Origin: Vesta saturnalis
Lineage: Eukaryota; Arthropoda; Insecta; Coleoptera; Lampyridae
Length of the DNA stretch: 64,000 nt
Direction: 5' to 3'
NCBI GenBank assembly: GCA_036346205.1
Contig: JARFJB010002197.1
Location: 438,501 to 502,500 of the forward strand
Of the stretch, positions 11,246 to 23,319 are shown one piece after another. A model generated the notes under the pieces. That model saw nothing but the letters and a program-made list of their open reading frames with translations. It had not been told where the DNA came from and did not search any database. Positions within the stretch are counted from its first letter, which is position 1. Each line of letters begins with the position of its first letter. The translations under genes and the position numbers were made by a program.

Positions 11246-12652
11246 ATGAATAAGCATAAACGTAATCCAAAGAAATTATGGCAGAATCTTAATAAGTTTG
11301 ATATCTGCAACTTTAATAACAGAACTATCCCGCCGGATCTTTGTGATTATGTTGCTCTGAACAAATACTTCATCGATTCTACAAATACACCTGTTATGGA
11401 TGCTGATATTTTTAGTTTTATAATAACAACACTAAAGAAAGCTTAATGTGTGAATTCACATTTCCAACAATAACGGAGGCTGATATCTTTAATATTATTA
11501 AAAGCATAAAATCAGATGCCTCGGGAATTGACACTATAAATTTAGAAGTATTGAACCTAGTAACTCCATATTGTGTACATGCCCTAACACATGTAATAAA
11601 TTATTCTCTTACTCAGTCAACCGTTCCCGTCTTTGGAAAAAATCTATTACAACACCAATTCCTAAAGTGTCAAACCCAAGGAGTTTCTCTCAACTTCGCC
11701 CGATAAGTATCTTACCAACGATGTCAAAAATCCTCGAGAAGGTGTTCTATCAGCAGTTACGTGATTACACTGAAAGATGTGTTCTGCCGCCAGTTCAATC
11801 AGGGTTTAGACCAATGTATAGTACGAACACTGCTCTTCTTAAAATAACTAGTCAAATGACAGAAGCAATGGACAAATCAGAAGTTACAATTCTTGTAATG
11901 TTTGACTTTAGCAAAGCTTTTGACTTAATCAATCATGAACTGTTACTCGGGAAGCTCCATTACTACGGTATTTCGAATTGTGCGATCAGTTGGATTAAGA
12001 ATTACTTGTCTAATGAGCACAATGTGTAAAATTATCTGGTATTACGTCATCTGAAAGCAATATTACTAGAGGTGTACCACAAGAAAGTATACTTTTTACG
12101 ATGTTCACATCCGAACTATCATCAATTGTCACAAGCGAATGTGCTCTACATTTGTACGCGGACGACACACAAACTTATAAATCGTGCTCCACATCAAATA
12201 AACGAAACGTTTTTCTTGAGTGCGCAAAAAAACTTAGGCATATGGTTAGACAACCGTTTAAACTGTGAAACACATGTTGCGAAATTGTTACAAGCATCAT
12301 ATGCAAAATTTAGACATTTATTATTTCAAAAAGTTACTGCCCCATTGTGTTAAGTGGTCTCTAGCGAATAGCATAATTTTAAATCATTTTAATTATTGCA
12401 GTCAAGTATATTATAATTTTCTAAATAACGACTTGAAAAAAAAGATTCAGTTACTGCAAAATCGCTGTTTTCGATTCTGCTTTAATGTAATGTAAATACA
12501 TTTATGTACAATCTGTTACATAATTGTAAACCAGAATATCTTTATAATACATTGAAAATGAGATCTCAAGTACACTTTCTAAACACTAGATTTAAGGATA
12601 AATATAATATACCGGCACACCAAACATTTAAATTTGAATGTTCATTTTTAGA
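11246..12652 (+). pseudogene. Non-LTR retrotransposon reverse transcriptase (jockey/CR1-like), broken
   Basis: + strand codons give a pre-RT segment (KLWQNLNKFDICN), then FTFPTITEADIFNIIKSIKS and DASGIDTINLEVL. From about 11620 come TPIPKVSNPRSFSQLRPIS, ILEKVFYQQL, QSGFRPMYSTNTALL and FDFSKAFDLINHELLLGKL (RT motif A). The catalytic YADD appears near 12155 (LYADDTQTYK). Thumb and C-terminal pieces follow to about 12650. Several frameshifts break it. The reading ends where a DD41D mariner has inserted at 12653. Confidence 0.85.
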
Positions 12653-13219
12653 TACAGGGTGCGGAATTAGTGCGTCGAAGTACGATATATCCGTTATTAA
12701 AGGAGATATCAAAAAAGTTATATACAAAAATTATAGGCACCTTCAAACTTCACATTATAAAATTATTTTCGTGCTTACAGGGTGTTACATATTACCAGGG
12801 TGAACCAAACATACTTTTTTTAAATGAGACACCCTACATATTATTTCAAATTTAGATTAAGCTCATCTCCCTCATTCTTCCAATATAGGGTTTCATTACG
12901 TTATACAGGGTATTTCAAAAGTTATGGTCAATTGTACACGAAAATCATTCTCATTTCACTGTCCTGTATACCTTAGACAGAACAACCTAACAATAATTTT
13001 TTCCAGGCATAACTTTTGGACATTGGTACAGTTTTACGAGAAAGTGCTATTTCTTTATTATTGCACCAATTGAATAGAGCGAGCCAAAACTCGATTTTGG
13101 CAATTTTTTCAAATGGATTACCCTATATTTTATTTTAAAAAGTGAAAATACACTTTATGTTCTTTCATTTTGATTAATCATTCCCTATAGCTAAAATAGT
13201 TAATTTCTGAGATATTTTC

Positions 13220-13620
13220 GGGGATAATATAACTAGTGTTATGATTATCATCGGTGATAGCTCGAGTTGAAACCGATGAAAATTGAACAGGTTTTAACGA
13301 ATGGTATCATCGATTATTAATCATAACACGTGTTATATTTGGTAAGATAATATAATGAACGTATAGAAAATATATTTTTAAAGTTTACAATTTTAATCTG
13401 TCACTTTGATAGTAAATATTACAGTTGCAAGATAATCAATCTTTGTAACTTTTTGTCACTTTGACAGTAAACTATTTTATTCATTAAAATCTTATGACAG
13501 TCAACATGCGGTGATAAAATTATCGCCGATTTGATAGCCTATTCTGGGATTTTGTTTTTGTATTTTAACCAATTAAAATAATTAAAAATGTACCATGTGA
13601 CATGTGAATTATATTCTCAG
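13220..13620. mobile_element. ~400-bp insertion inside the left inverted repeat
   Basis: The left arm reads gagatattttc, then this segment, then tttaataaca; the right arm has the two parts joined. The insert starts ggggataatataactagtg. It holds a fold-back part: gtgttatgattatcatcggt against accgatgaaaa and atcatcgattattaatcata. No coding content. It is a MITE-like insertion younger than the arm duplication. Confidence 0.65.
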
Positions 13621-13771
13621 TTTAATAACAGAATGAGATTTTTTAACAATTTCTATTATAACAAGTTAGCCGTGAACAAATGACAGGTAGATATTATTCA
13701 GTAATAATTAGTAGCTTCTTTGAGATTGTGTAGTGTTCATTAATTTATAAACACTTAAATACTTAACAGAC

Positions 13772-14788
13772 ATGATTTGGGTACTGGGAGAATGTATGAA
13801 AAATTGTTTATTAGCACCAAGAATTTACAAAGAGAGATATCCCGCACGAAGACCACCCGAGAAAATATGGTTGGAAAGGTTAGTAGATCGTTTTAGTCGT
13901 ACCAGTTCAGTAGTTTATGAAAAAAAGGAAAGGGCAAAACCTGTACTTAACGAGGAAAATAAATTTAACGTGATGCTTGAAGTTACTCATAATCCACATG
14001 TTAGTACACGTGAAATCTCGCGTCAGCATGATATTAGCTCGAAGAGTACTGCGTAAAAATAAGATGCATCCATACCATATCCAGTTGCATCAAGAGTTAC
14101 TCGAAAATGACTATCCCAGAAGGGTTGCTTTTTGTGAATGGGGTCAACAACAAATCCACAATCAGGCGAATTTCTTTGATTTTGTTCTCTTTGGAGACGA
14201 AGTCACGCGTCATAAAAATGGAACTGAATAGACACGATTTCCATTATTATTCGACAAGTAATCCCCATCTTATAGCAACTAATAGTCAAACTAGGTGGTC
14301 TTTGAATCTTTGGGGTGGTATAGTCGGAGATCACATAATTGGACCACATTTTTTCGACGGAACAGTGAATGGTCTGGTTTATTTGGACTTTTTAGAAAAT
14401 CATTTACCGTTACTGTTGGCAAACGGTCCTCTTAACATTCGTCAAAGAATGTGGTTGTTGCACGATGGAGCTCCGGTACATCACACTAGATTAATTAATA
14501 ATCATCTTAATACCCATTTTCCTGGAAGATGGGTTGGAAGAGGAGGACCCATTGCATGGCCTGCTCATTCACCAGAGTTAAGTAAAATTGACTTCTTCAA
14601 GTGGGGTTATGTGAAAAACCATGTGTATCAAATACCTCCAACCACACAAGATGATATAAAGAATAGAATACAAGAAGCATTCCAGAGTATTAATGTACAA
14701 AATGTTAAGAAATGTCAGTCGAGAATTTGAAGATCGACTGCAATGCTGTATTCATGTTTTCGGTGGACATTTTGAACATTTATTATGA
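13772..14788 (+). pseudogene. DD41D mariner-like transposase, two or three frameshifts
   Basis: The N-terminal helix-turn-helix region (LGECMKNCLLAPRIYKERYP, RRPPEKIWLERLVDRF) is followed by VTHNPHVSTREISRQH. The frame then shifts at about 14050 into RKNKMHPYHIQLHQELL and FDFVLFGDEVTRHKNG, with the first catalytic Asp. It shifts again into RWSLNLWGGIVGDHIIGP. The second Asp is in LLHDGAPVHHT and the third in HSPELSKIDFFKWGY, with 41 residues between them (DD41D). The tail after a last shift ends FGGHFEHLL and TGA. All three acidic residues are kept, so decay is by indels rather than loss of the active site. Confidence 0.9.
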
Positions 14789-15488
14789 AATTAATTCATT
14801 TTATAAGAATTTTGTCTTAATAACCGATGTTTTTTAAACTTTTTATAATAATTTGTCACATTTTTATTTGTTCACGGCTAACTTGTTATAATGGAAATTT
14901 TGAAAAATCTTTGTTATTAAATTGAAAATATCTCAGAAATTAACGATTTTAGCTATAGGGAGTGCTTAATAAAAATGAAAGAACAAGTGTATTTTCACTT
15001 TTTAAAATAAAATACTGGCTGATTCATTTGAAAAAATTGACAAAATCATGTGTTCGAGTTTTGGCTCGCTCTATATTCAATTGGTGCAATAATAAAGACT
15101 TTCTCGTAACAATGTACCAATGACAAAAAGTTATGCCTGAAAAAAAATTATTGTTAAGGTTGTTCTGTTTAGGGTATACAGGACGTTGAAATGAGAATGA
15201 TTTTCGTGTTCAATTGACCATAACTTTTGAAATACCCTGTATAACGTAATGAAGCCCTATATCGGAAGTATATGGAGATGATCTTAATCTAAATTTGAAA
15301 TAATATATAGGGTATTCCGTTTAAAAAAGTATGTTTGGTTCACCCTGGTAATATGTAACACCCTGTAAATACGAAAATAATTTTATGTGAAGTTTGAAGT
15401 TGCCTATAATTTTTGTAAATAGCTTTTTTTGATATCTCCTTTAATAACGGATATATCGTACTTCGACGCACTAATGCCGCACCCTGTA

Positions 15489-15568
15489 TAGCTCCATCCA
15501 TATTAAATAAATATCTCCATTTATTACATGGTAATTTGCATAGTGTAAAAAACAGGATGAAAATGTTT
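15489..15568 (+). pseudogene. Possible LINE remainder on the far side of the mariner
   Basis: Directly after the right TA the codons read APSILNKYLHLL. This resembles the end of CR1/L2-type ORF2 proteins (AP..WN.LP), and would rejoin the LINE text that stops at 12652. It is short, so support is mainly positional. Confidence 0.4.
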
Positions 15569-15640
15569 TAGCGTTTTTTAGTGCTTTTTAGTGTTTTTAG
15601 TGTTTTCTAGTGTTTTTAGTGTTTTTTAGTGTTTTTATTA
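15569..15640. repeat. Short tandem repeat, ttttTAGTG-type unit
   Basis: About seven imperfect copies of (t)4-6 agtg with a period near 10 bp. Confidence 0.8.
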
Positions 15641-15947
15641 TTAGAAACCTATATTAAATAGTTTAAGTGTAAATTTGTCTTGATTATATCTCTTCTCCTG
15701 TTCGAATATTATACTGTCTGATTGTAATTGCTTTTCTATTGAGGTAGAGTGGAAGAACAACTTCTAGCTGAACTCATACCTATTGTGTTATAGAATTATT
15801 TAATTTATGCACAATAACGATTATTATTATTTTAAAGTGTATATTAAAATTCTGAATAAAAAGCATTTTAAAATAGCCTATTCTTGTGTCGGTCAATTTG
15901 ACCCGTAGCGCGTATCTAGGTATAACTATTGTGTGGCGGTTCTAGTG
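15641..15947. other. AT-rich DNA with a piggyBac-style subterminal palindrome
   Basis: Mostly featureless. Near its right end is ggtcaatttgacc (about 15892), followed by a block ending ggcggttctagtg against TTAA at 15948-15951. A similar ggtcaaattgacc palindrome lies near 25028. Both look like piggyBac terminal structures. Confidence 0.45.
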
Positions 15948-17330
15948 TTAAGCATGGAACACAAATATCTCTTAGATGGTCAACACATGCCCGCTTATGG
16001 CACACTACACATCATCTCCGTGTTGTTCGGTCATGTATTCTGTATTCTTCCACATTCATAACATCTTCCAGACGAGGAGGTCCTCGGTGCCTCTGGAAGT
16101 TCAGGTTCTGGTGCACCTATTAGTAGCCTTGCGTGTCTACGAATTTCTCTTGGGAGAACCTGAATTGTAGAACGACGTGTAATTTGGGGTTTTATGAGCT
16201 CCCAGCTAAATTTTTGTATAAAATAAACTCTCCTGGTCCTTTTAGCTGTAGCTGCAGAATGAAAATTATAAGTACATAATGAATTTATAGCGGCTATGTT
16301 CAAAATGTGGTAAAAAAACACAATTGGCCATCTTCTAGTATTGCGAGGGGTATTATTTTTCTCACACTCCCACTTTCGTCATATTATAGAAAGTTTTTCG
16401 ACGGACAAAATATCTATTTTGTCGTCAAAATGCGTGCTGGATAAAAGCAAAACCACCGCTGACGGCTTCGGACAATACGATACTATTGTAGAGTTATTTT
16501 GGAAACTAAATATTGATGTATGTGGCTTTCTTTCTCTATTTGGTAACAACTGTATTGGTATCTCTCTTCTATTTTTGCGTTGTGTTTGAACATATGTTAA
16601 TTTTTTCTTCTGCAGCTTATTTACCAAAGATAAACCAGTAAACCAGTTGTCACCTGTAATGTTTCTATTGGTATTTTTCACCGGTTCTATTAAACGCAAA
16701 ACAATATCTTCTGCTGAATTGCTTACACGGTAGGGTCAATCAGGCTGTGTCCCAACATATGGTTCCAAATTTACGGTATAGGCTGTTTTGCTATCAACTA
16801 ATGCAAAAACCTTCAATCCATACCTAGCCGGTTTGTTAGGGATGTACTGACGAAACGAACAGCTGCCTCTGAATGTCTGTAATTGCTCATCAACTGTAAG
16901 GAAATCGCCAATAGTAAAATATTTTTGACAATTGTTGGTAAATATGGTTATTACTTCCCTGAATGGAGCTAACTTATCAATCATTCTTCTTTGATCCCTA
17001 TCATTTATATTATCGAATCTAATAAAACGCAATAAAAATCTAAATCGGTTTTCACTCATCGATAAATAGCACGATCCCTGTGAGTTTGTTCCACAGGCCT
17101 TGAAATTTTTTTCTGGAACACCTAATGGAGCCAATTAAAAGAAGCAAACCAATAAAAGCTTTTAACTCATCAATATCTGTATATCTGGCGCCTCTTTCCC
17201 GAGCAAAACTGCCAACTTAATGGAGCCAATTAAAAGAAGCAAACCAATAAAAGCTTTTAACTCATCAATATCTGTATATCTGGCGCCTCTTTCCCGAGCA
17301 AAACTGCCACGAACTGTGTCTATGAAAACG
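15948..17330 (-). pseudogene. piggyBac transposase relic 2
   Basis: Minus-strand pieces: an N-terminal portion at 17330-17125 and a core at 17134-16736 with MSENRFRFLLRFIRFDN, FLTVDEQLQTFRGSCSFRQY and FALVDSKTAYTVN (first Asp). Next is 16699-16379 with NITGDNWFTGLSLVNKLQKK (second Asp), then 16321-16031 with TRRWP and FFYHILNIAAINS. The C-terminal cysteine cluster follows: CYECG, then CVVCHKRACVDH to about 15955. The segment that should carry the third Asp, just before TRRWP, is not recognisable. Frame breaks and a 95-bp tandem duplication make it non-functional. Confidence 0.85.
17126..17315. repeat. 95-bp tandem duplication in the piggyBac relic
   Basis: tggagccaattaaaagaagc at 17126 recurs at 17221. 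The two ~90-bp copies are essentially identical to gagcaaaactgcca, giving a period of 95. The near-identity means the duplication is recent compared with the decay of the coding region. Confidence 0.95.
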
Positions 17331-17339
17331 TTTGTACCA

Positions 17340-18129
17340 GGTGGCCAACTAAGAACGGCCGTCGGCCATATCTCAGGAATGGATTATAGCACAGGTTCGG
17401 GAAGAAATTTTTTATAACAAAAGTTGCCTCGAGAAACGCCAGGAAATTATTTTCAGAATTGTAGGTCCACCGCTAGAGGGTTTATTTGATAGTTTAAATT
17501 TTAAAAAGCAAAATTTTTCAAAATTTACTCAATTAAGGGGCATATTAAATATTATAATCAGATTCCTCGACAAATTCTGCATATTTTTTATTTGACAAGT
17601 TTTAGCCTATCTCTTCAAATAAGGGGTGGGGGCGAGTGGGGACCTTGTTACGAAAAAACGCCTTTAATTCAGGTTCTGCTTGACCGATTTTAATAAACTT
17701 GATGTTGTTTGAAAAAGCCTTTGTTAAACAATAGAAAATTTGTAAATTTGAGGCACTCTGATTAATAACATAAATGCTAGAGGGTGCTGTTTAATATTTT
17801 TTTAATATTGTGTTTTCTCTTTACAATTTTAAATGGAAGCATAAAAATTTAAGTAGGTCTTTAAAAAGTAGACAAAATTAGTAATAAAACAGTGAAAACT
17901 GCAAGTCGATATCTTTTCCTATCCTGAGATATCGTAAGAAACAGGTAAATGGCGGGAATTGTTCTTCCAACGTCTAGTAGGCTAGTTCGCGTTAACGGAA
18001 ATTATTAAATTTAGCCTGGATGAAAAGATCTTACACATTGGTCTGCAGTAATTTAAACTGTTATCATACTAATGTTATGGTTGCCGCTAGATTACCTAAA
18101 TGTAATGCTGTCGCTTAAGATCATTCGGT
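17340..18129. other. No recognised gene
   Basis: Unassigned, moderately AT-rich. It contains a G-rich word (taaggggtgggggcgagtgggg near 17620). The left end of the mariner to the right could not be located here. Confidence 0.4.
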
Positions 18130-19251
18130 AAAACCAATTCTCAAAACATTTTTACGACTCTGAGGTAACTCCAAAACAAGTACTTTAAAAGTTTCAACGG
18201 CATCTTCAGGTGATGAAAAACGCTTACCACGCATTTTATTTTTGATGTTTTTGAACAAAAAAAAGTCATTGGGAGACAGATCAGACGAATATGGGCAATG
18301 CGTTAATCATTTGATATTCTGACCAGTCAAAAATTCAGTAGTGTGCACTGCATTGTCATGATGCAGAATGATTCGCTTATTTATATTGTTTTGTCTAATT
18401 TCACCAATCACCTGGGTGAAACAAATCAAAGTATACCAATCAGCAGTAACTGTTCTTCGATCCTCCAATGCAACAGTTGCAACATGACTGGTTTTTCAGA
18501 AAAAAACAGCCAATCATTTTCTTTGAAGCGCTTTTCGAGCGCACCACTTTGTTGGTTTAGGTTGATTTTGGAATACCCATACAGATTATTGCTGTTTAGT
18601 TTCAGGCTCATATGAATATACCCATGTTTCGTCACCCTCAGAATTTGAACGACCATGGTCAAATTTTTTAAGCATTTCCTTGCACCACTTGACACGTGCT
18701 TTTTTTTAGTTTCTGTCAGATTTTGAGGAATCAAACGACTGCAAAGCTTCCTGACATTTAGATGTTGTTTCAAAATGGTATGTATGCGTTTCACCGCAAT
18801 GCCTAAGGATGTCTGTATCTCACTGTATGTTGCATGTCGATCTGATAAAATCATTTCAGGCACAGCATCAATATTCTTTGCACATAAGTACATGGTCAAC
18901 CCTCGCGAAAATCGTCATCAAAAATAGATCTTCCATGTTTGAATTTTACAAACCATTTGTAGATCATGGTTTAGACGGCGCTGCATCACCAAACAACAAC
19001 TTTACTTTTTCCACATATTGCTGTGGCGTTAAACCGTATCAAAAACCATCACTCGAAAATCGCGATTCGAAATATGCATTTTTTTTACAAACTTACTACT
19101 TTTAAAATACTACCGAAATGAAACTGCTCCATTTTCAATTAAATCGTCAGTTGCACTAATGGTATAAAATGTCAAATTTTACGATCACAATCGCAGAACG
19201 TTAGCATTGCAAGGAGTACTTGATTCCGCGAACTTTAAGCAGTGATCCTCG
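18130..19251 (-). pseudogene. DD34D mariner transposase and right end
   Basis: The terminal repeat, read inward from 19251, is cgaggatcactgcttaaag, with TA at 19252-19253. Minus-strand codons give an N-terminal HTH piece (IYKWFVKFKHGRSIFDDDF near 18950). Then come SDRHATYSEIQTSLGIAV, LKQHLNVRKLCSRLIPQNLT and a shifted GDET-like segment. After another shift come LHHDNAV..TTEFLTGQ, DLSPNDFFLF (third Asp), and KRFSSPEDAVETFK near 18200. This is a classical insect mariner. Several frameshifts kill it. It interrupts the BED-finger hAT copy that starts at 19254. Confidence 0.85.
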
Positions 19252-19253
19252 TA

Positions 19254-20107
19254 TAAATGTAAAAATTGCCATAGATTTTCACAAAAATGGCTTCGATGTG
19301 AATAGGCAAGCAGTGTGCTGATGTTTGAATACAGTTCTGAAGGATATTAGCAGCGCAGTTCACCCCAACTAAAGGTCTTTTAAGTAACGACTGAACTTTA
19401 CGAAAGCCGTTATTTTGGTCATTGCTTGCTACTCCCCCAAAATTGCTTTTTGTGTTGTCAGCGCACATCGCCATTACTTTTGTTGTTACTTCGTATTTGT
19501 CAACCGTTTTCATAATATATACAGATATAATGTCTGAAGTTGCATTTGGATGATCTTGAACTTCCACAAGCTTTACTTGAATGTCCTTGCGTTTTATAAA
19601 ATGTATTATGAGTATAGGACAACTTTTTACACTCCCGTGATTTGAACAATCGATATGGATTGTTACAAAATTGATCGTTTCAAAATCATTTTGTATGGAG
19701 CTTCTCAACACTTCCAAAATTGGTTCTGGCACATGCACACTTTTGTTGGAAGCAACTTTTTATTAGCTTACTAGTGCAATCCATTGAACGAAAGGACTGT
19801 TTGTGGATCATGTTGTGGTATGACCAATTCAATCGCAGCTTGCTTTTGTTCTTCATTTCCAAATGTGTCCTTACGAAGAAAAGACGACACTTTGCCTACT
19901 ACTAGAAGCATCAATATCTGCCTGTTTATGATTGAGTATCGATGTGTGTTGAACAATATCCTACTTTCCACTATGTGCAAGTGAAAGCCGTGCACAACAT
20001 TTTAAGCACTTTACGTCCCTATCTGAGGTTATCTTTTTAATAAATGGATATTTATTTTCCAAATGTCCTTTTCATTTTGCCATTTTCTGAATTTCTACCG
20101 TTCTATA
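19254..20107 (-). pseudogene. BED-finger hAT-like transposase, copy 1
   Basis: Minus-strand reading from about 20100 begins with a BED-like finger: ITSDRDVKCLKCCARLSLAH with two cysteines, and a later TSILNHK histidine. Next come KVSSFLRKDTFGNEEQKQAA and VIPQHDPQTVLSFN. After a shift near 19740 follow FETINFVTIHIDCSNHGS, VTTKVMAMCADNTKSNFGG and LLKRPLVGVNCAANILQN, ending at EAIFVKIY. A mariner cuts it at 19253. This is a known insect hAT-type family with a BED finger. The 5' flank of the element resumes beyond the next insertion, at 22864. Confidence 0.75.
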
Positions 20108-22863
20108 CAGGGTGATTCATAAGTAAGGGGCCAAATTGTAACTACACGTTTAGAAGACAAAAATAATAATATTTTGTTTAACAACCATGGGTCTAAGTCT
20201 ACTTCTTACTAAGATACAGGATATTAAAGTGAAAAAAATAAAATAGATTGTTAATAGATCAGCTATTTTTCTAGATAATGACTTGAAAATTGGGTATGAA
20301 GTAGTTTTAGTAAGGGCAAACAAGAATATGTGAGAGGATGTGAGTTAACTGGTAGATGTCGCCACATACGCCATATTGAATAGATGAATTCAGCTACAAA
20401 TTTTTTGTCACTCATTAATTTATAACTTACTTATTTAATTTAGATAGCTTCATCATTTCTGTGTAAAACAGGTATTCTTTGATGATCTTCAAAATATTAA
20501 CCGTTTTCGAGGTATTTGAATTTTACTAATTCACCGTATTGCCCCCCCCCCCTCCCCCCCGCTGTAACATTTACCTACCCATAATTGATAATAATATTAA
20601 AATGAAATTATACAAAAATTAAAGTAATAAAACACTTATTTTTTTAAAATATTATACGATAGTTAATTAAAAGGAAAACAACATTAGAACAAACTTGAAC
20701 TAAACCCACTTACGAGAACTCTTTTACCTAAAACCTGTATCATAAGCTTAAAGTTTTGTGAAGTTAAGTTTATTAATTAAATTTGAGCTTAATGACTACC
20801 TACTGCAAAATGTTTTCAACATGGCCACCACCAGCACTTATACACGTATTTAACCGTTTAGTTAAGGATTGTCTGACTTTAAAAAATGTGGCACGGTTAT
20901 TTCGTATTGAATTGGCTGCATCTTGAATTCTATTCCATAACTTGTCTCAAATCAATTGGATTAAAATCTGGACTGCGGGGTGGCCACTGATATTCACTAC
21001 CACATCCAATCCAACGGTGAGGGAATGTTGTTTTCAGATAATCGCGCACGGCAATTGGGAAATGTGGTGGAGCACCGTCTGGCATGAAGCACATCTTTCT
21101 ACATAGTTGTAACGGAAGATCTCCTAAGAGATCGACTAAGCCATTAATTAAAAAATTTAAATATGACTCTCCATTTAAATTAGGAGGTAATTCAACTGGG
21201 CCCAGTAATGTATTGCCTAGTATACCACACCACACATTTATCTTAAACTCGTGCTGGAAATGTCTGTCTTTTTTTAAACGAGGGTTTTCACTTTCCCAGG
21301 AAAAGAGTGGTATTCAGAAATGTTGAATTATTATTCAATTTCCCCTTTAGCTACTGACAAAATTCAACTCTGGAACGATAATCTGTTAAATTTTGCACAG
21401 GTGTAAAATGATAGGGATATAAATTTTCCTTGTGCAAAATTCTAATCACGGACGGTTGGCATATTCCAGTAGCTGTAGATCGACAAGTGCTTATTTCAGG
21501 ATTTTCCGCAACTCTTACCAAAATTTCGTCTTCTTGCTGCGGGGTGGGATAATAATTTTGGGACGTCCTGTATGATATTTTGGGCGAAATGAACCTATTT
21601 CACCCAATCGATTATAAAGATTTTGAAATATCTTACCGTTTGGCTGTCTTCTGTTAGGGTACATTTCACGACATTTTCTGAATGCTGCATGCCCAGAAAA
21701 ACTTCCTCTTGCGTAAACGCAAATCATGTATCTCATTTCTTCGTTTGAAAAGTGATTATGTCTCGGCATTTTTACTTATGTTAGAACAAGAATTAATCAG
21801 TTTACCTAACAATAAAATGTTTCAATCTGTTCAATAAACGTCAAAATTTTACTAAACACGTTGTTTTTGTCAACATTCCATGGCATGCTTTTGTCCTAAT
21901 AAATGAATGCTATGTATTATGTATCCATTACTAAAATGTTATTGTTGTGAGCTTCCTTTTATACTTAAATAGGAGAACTTTTACGTTCATTATTGGTTTT
22001 CTCAATAACTTATGTTACATAAAAATGAATAAATTTTGTTTTATTACTTTATAATTTTTGTGTCATTTATTTCTAATAGCAACATCACATAAATACACTT
22101 TATTTTAAAACAAAATTAATTTTTTCGATGTCCAATGTTACGAAGCATTCCATACACTATTTTTTTAATTTCAGTCGTCATCAATTACGGTAGTCATTAA
22201 GCTTAAATTTAATTAATAAACTTAACTACACAAAACTTTAAGATTATGGTGTAGGTTTTAGGTAAGAGAGTTCTCGTAAGTAGTTCTAGTTCAAGTTTGT
22301 TCTAATGTTGTCTTTCTTTTTATTAACTATCGTATAATATTTTATAAAAATAAGTGGGTTCTTTACTTTAATTTTTGTATCATTTCATTTGAATATTATT
22401 ACCAATTATCAATTACGGTTAGGTAAATGTAAAGTACAACCAGAGGGGGCCATACGGTGAATTAGTAAAATCCAAATATCTCGAAATATATTTTGAAGAT
22501 CAACAAAGAATACCTTTTTCATACAGAAATGATGAAGCTACCCAAATTAAATAAGTAAGTTATAAATTATTGAGAGACACAACATTTGTAGCTGAATTCA
22601 TCTATTCAATATGGCGTATGTTAACTCAAATCCTCTCACATATTCTTGTTTGCTCTTACTAAAACTACTTCATACCCAATTTTCAAGTCATTATCTAGAA
22701 AAACAGCTGATCTATTAACAATAATCTATTTTATTTTTTCACTTTAACATCCTGTATCTTAGTAAGGATCAGACTTAGACCCATGGTTGTTAAGCAAAAT
22801 ATTATTAGCTTTGCCTTCTAAACGTGTAGTTACAATTTGGCCCATTACTTATGAATCACCCTG
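20108..22863 (-). mobile_element. Second DD41D mariner with ~680-bp inverted repeats
   Basis: Both ends read inward cagggtgattcataagtaa(g/t)ggg, with TA at 20106-20107 and 22864-22865. The arms span 20108-20799 and 22190-22863, about 690 and 674 bp, and can be followed base by base with small indels. A poly-C tract lies in the left arm near 20541-20560. The intervening part encodes a broken transposase on the minus strand. The element splits the BED-hAT copy 1: the joined flanks (ttctaccgttcta / cactacactataa) match the uninterrupted copy near 32025. Confidence 0.93.
20808..21769 (-). pseudogene. DD41D mariner-like transposase 2, degenerate
   Basis: The start at 21769 gives MPRHNHFSNEEMRYMICVYA and a helix-turn-helix region with REMYPNRRQPNGKIFQNLYN and GSFRPKYHTGRPK. 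The middle (about 21510-21240) is shifted but shows FHPYHFTPV-like and NPRLKK-like pieces. Then come VWCGILGNTLLGPVELPPNL, FMPDGAPPHFPIAVRDYL (second Asp) and WPPRSPDFNPID (third Asp, 41 residues on). A deletion removes part of the DFFLWG..K segment. The tail (WNRIQDAANSIRNN, GGHVENILQ) lies at 20940-20808. It shares its architecture with the copy at 13772 but is clearly divergent. Confidence 0.88.
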
Positions 22864-23312
22864 TACACTACACTACACTATAAAAATTATTTATTTAAAA
22901 AACAAGTTATTTATTAACACTTAACCTTAACTAACGAACTATATACACTATATTTATTTACACGCGCCGGTATATTTATTTTCACGTACCAGGCACCGTC
23001 GTAAGCAAATTCTTTTCGCGCTTGACTTGATACTTAATATTACCTCATATGCGCGTTATTTATTTATTTAAGTGCTAGAAAAGCCTCACGACTTGTAGAA
23101 CTTGTGATGTCATCCTATTGTATCTTATTCGAAGGTCGCGCTATCTTTTTCGTACTTTCAGACCTTGGTTAATTCGTTCTAAGCAATGAAACGGAAAAAA
23201 GGGACTATTTGATAAATATGAAACATTTAAGTAATTTATTAATATAATTACATATACTAAATGATATGTTTATAAAGGAACTGTTCCGTATAACACGGGA
23301 CGAATGGTCGCC
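22864..23312 (-). mobile_element. 5' terminal part of BED-hAT copy 1
   Basis: This stretch aligns with 32025-32594: cacgtac..gcaccgtcgtaag, cttgtgatgtcat, ggtcgcgctatcttttt and aatgaaacg. It ends ccgtataacacgggacgaatggtcgcc at 23312. Read inward, that end is ggcgaccattcgtcccg. The same ggtgaccatacgtcccg motif ends copy 2, and it is a familiar hAT terminal pattern. Copy 1 lacks the tRNA-like insertion seen in copy 2. Confidence 0.75.
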
Positions 23313-23319
23313 TAAGCAA

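Larger units (their letters stand above)
12655..15486 (+). mobile_element. DD41D mariner-like element with very long inverted repeats
   Basis: Both ends read inward cagggtgcgg(a/c)attagtgcg and are flanked by TA (12653-12654 and 15487-15488). The inverted repeats run to about 13681 on the left and from 14867 on the right, so the right arm is ~620 bp. The left arm is longer only because of a ~400-bp insertion at 13220-13620. Internal CAGGGTG-like words recur inside each arm (12778, 12796, 12906 and mirrored positions). The element interrupts a LINE. Confidence 0.9.
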
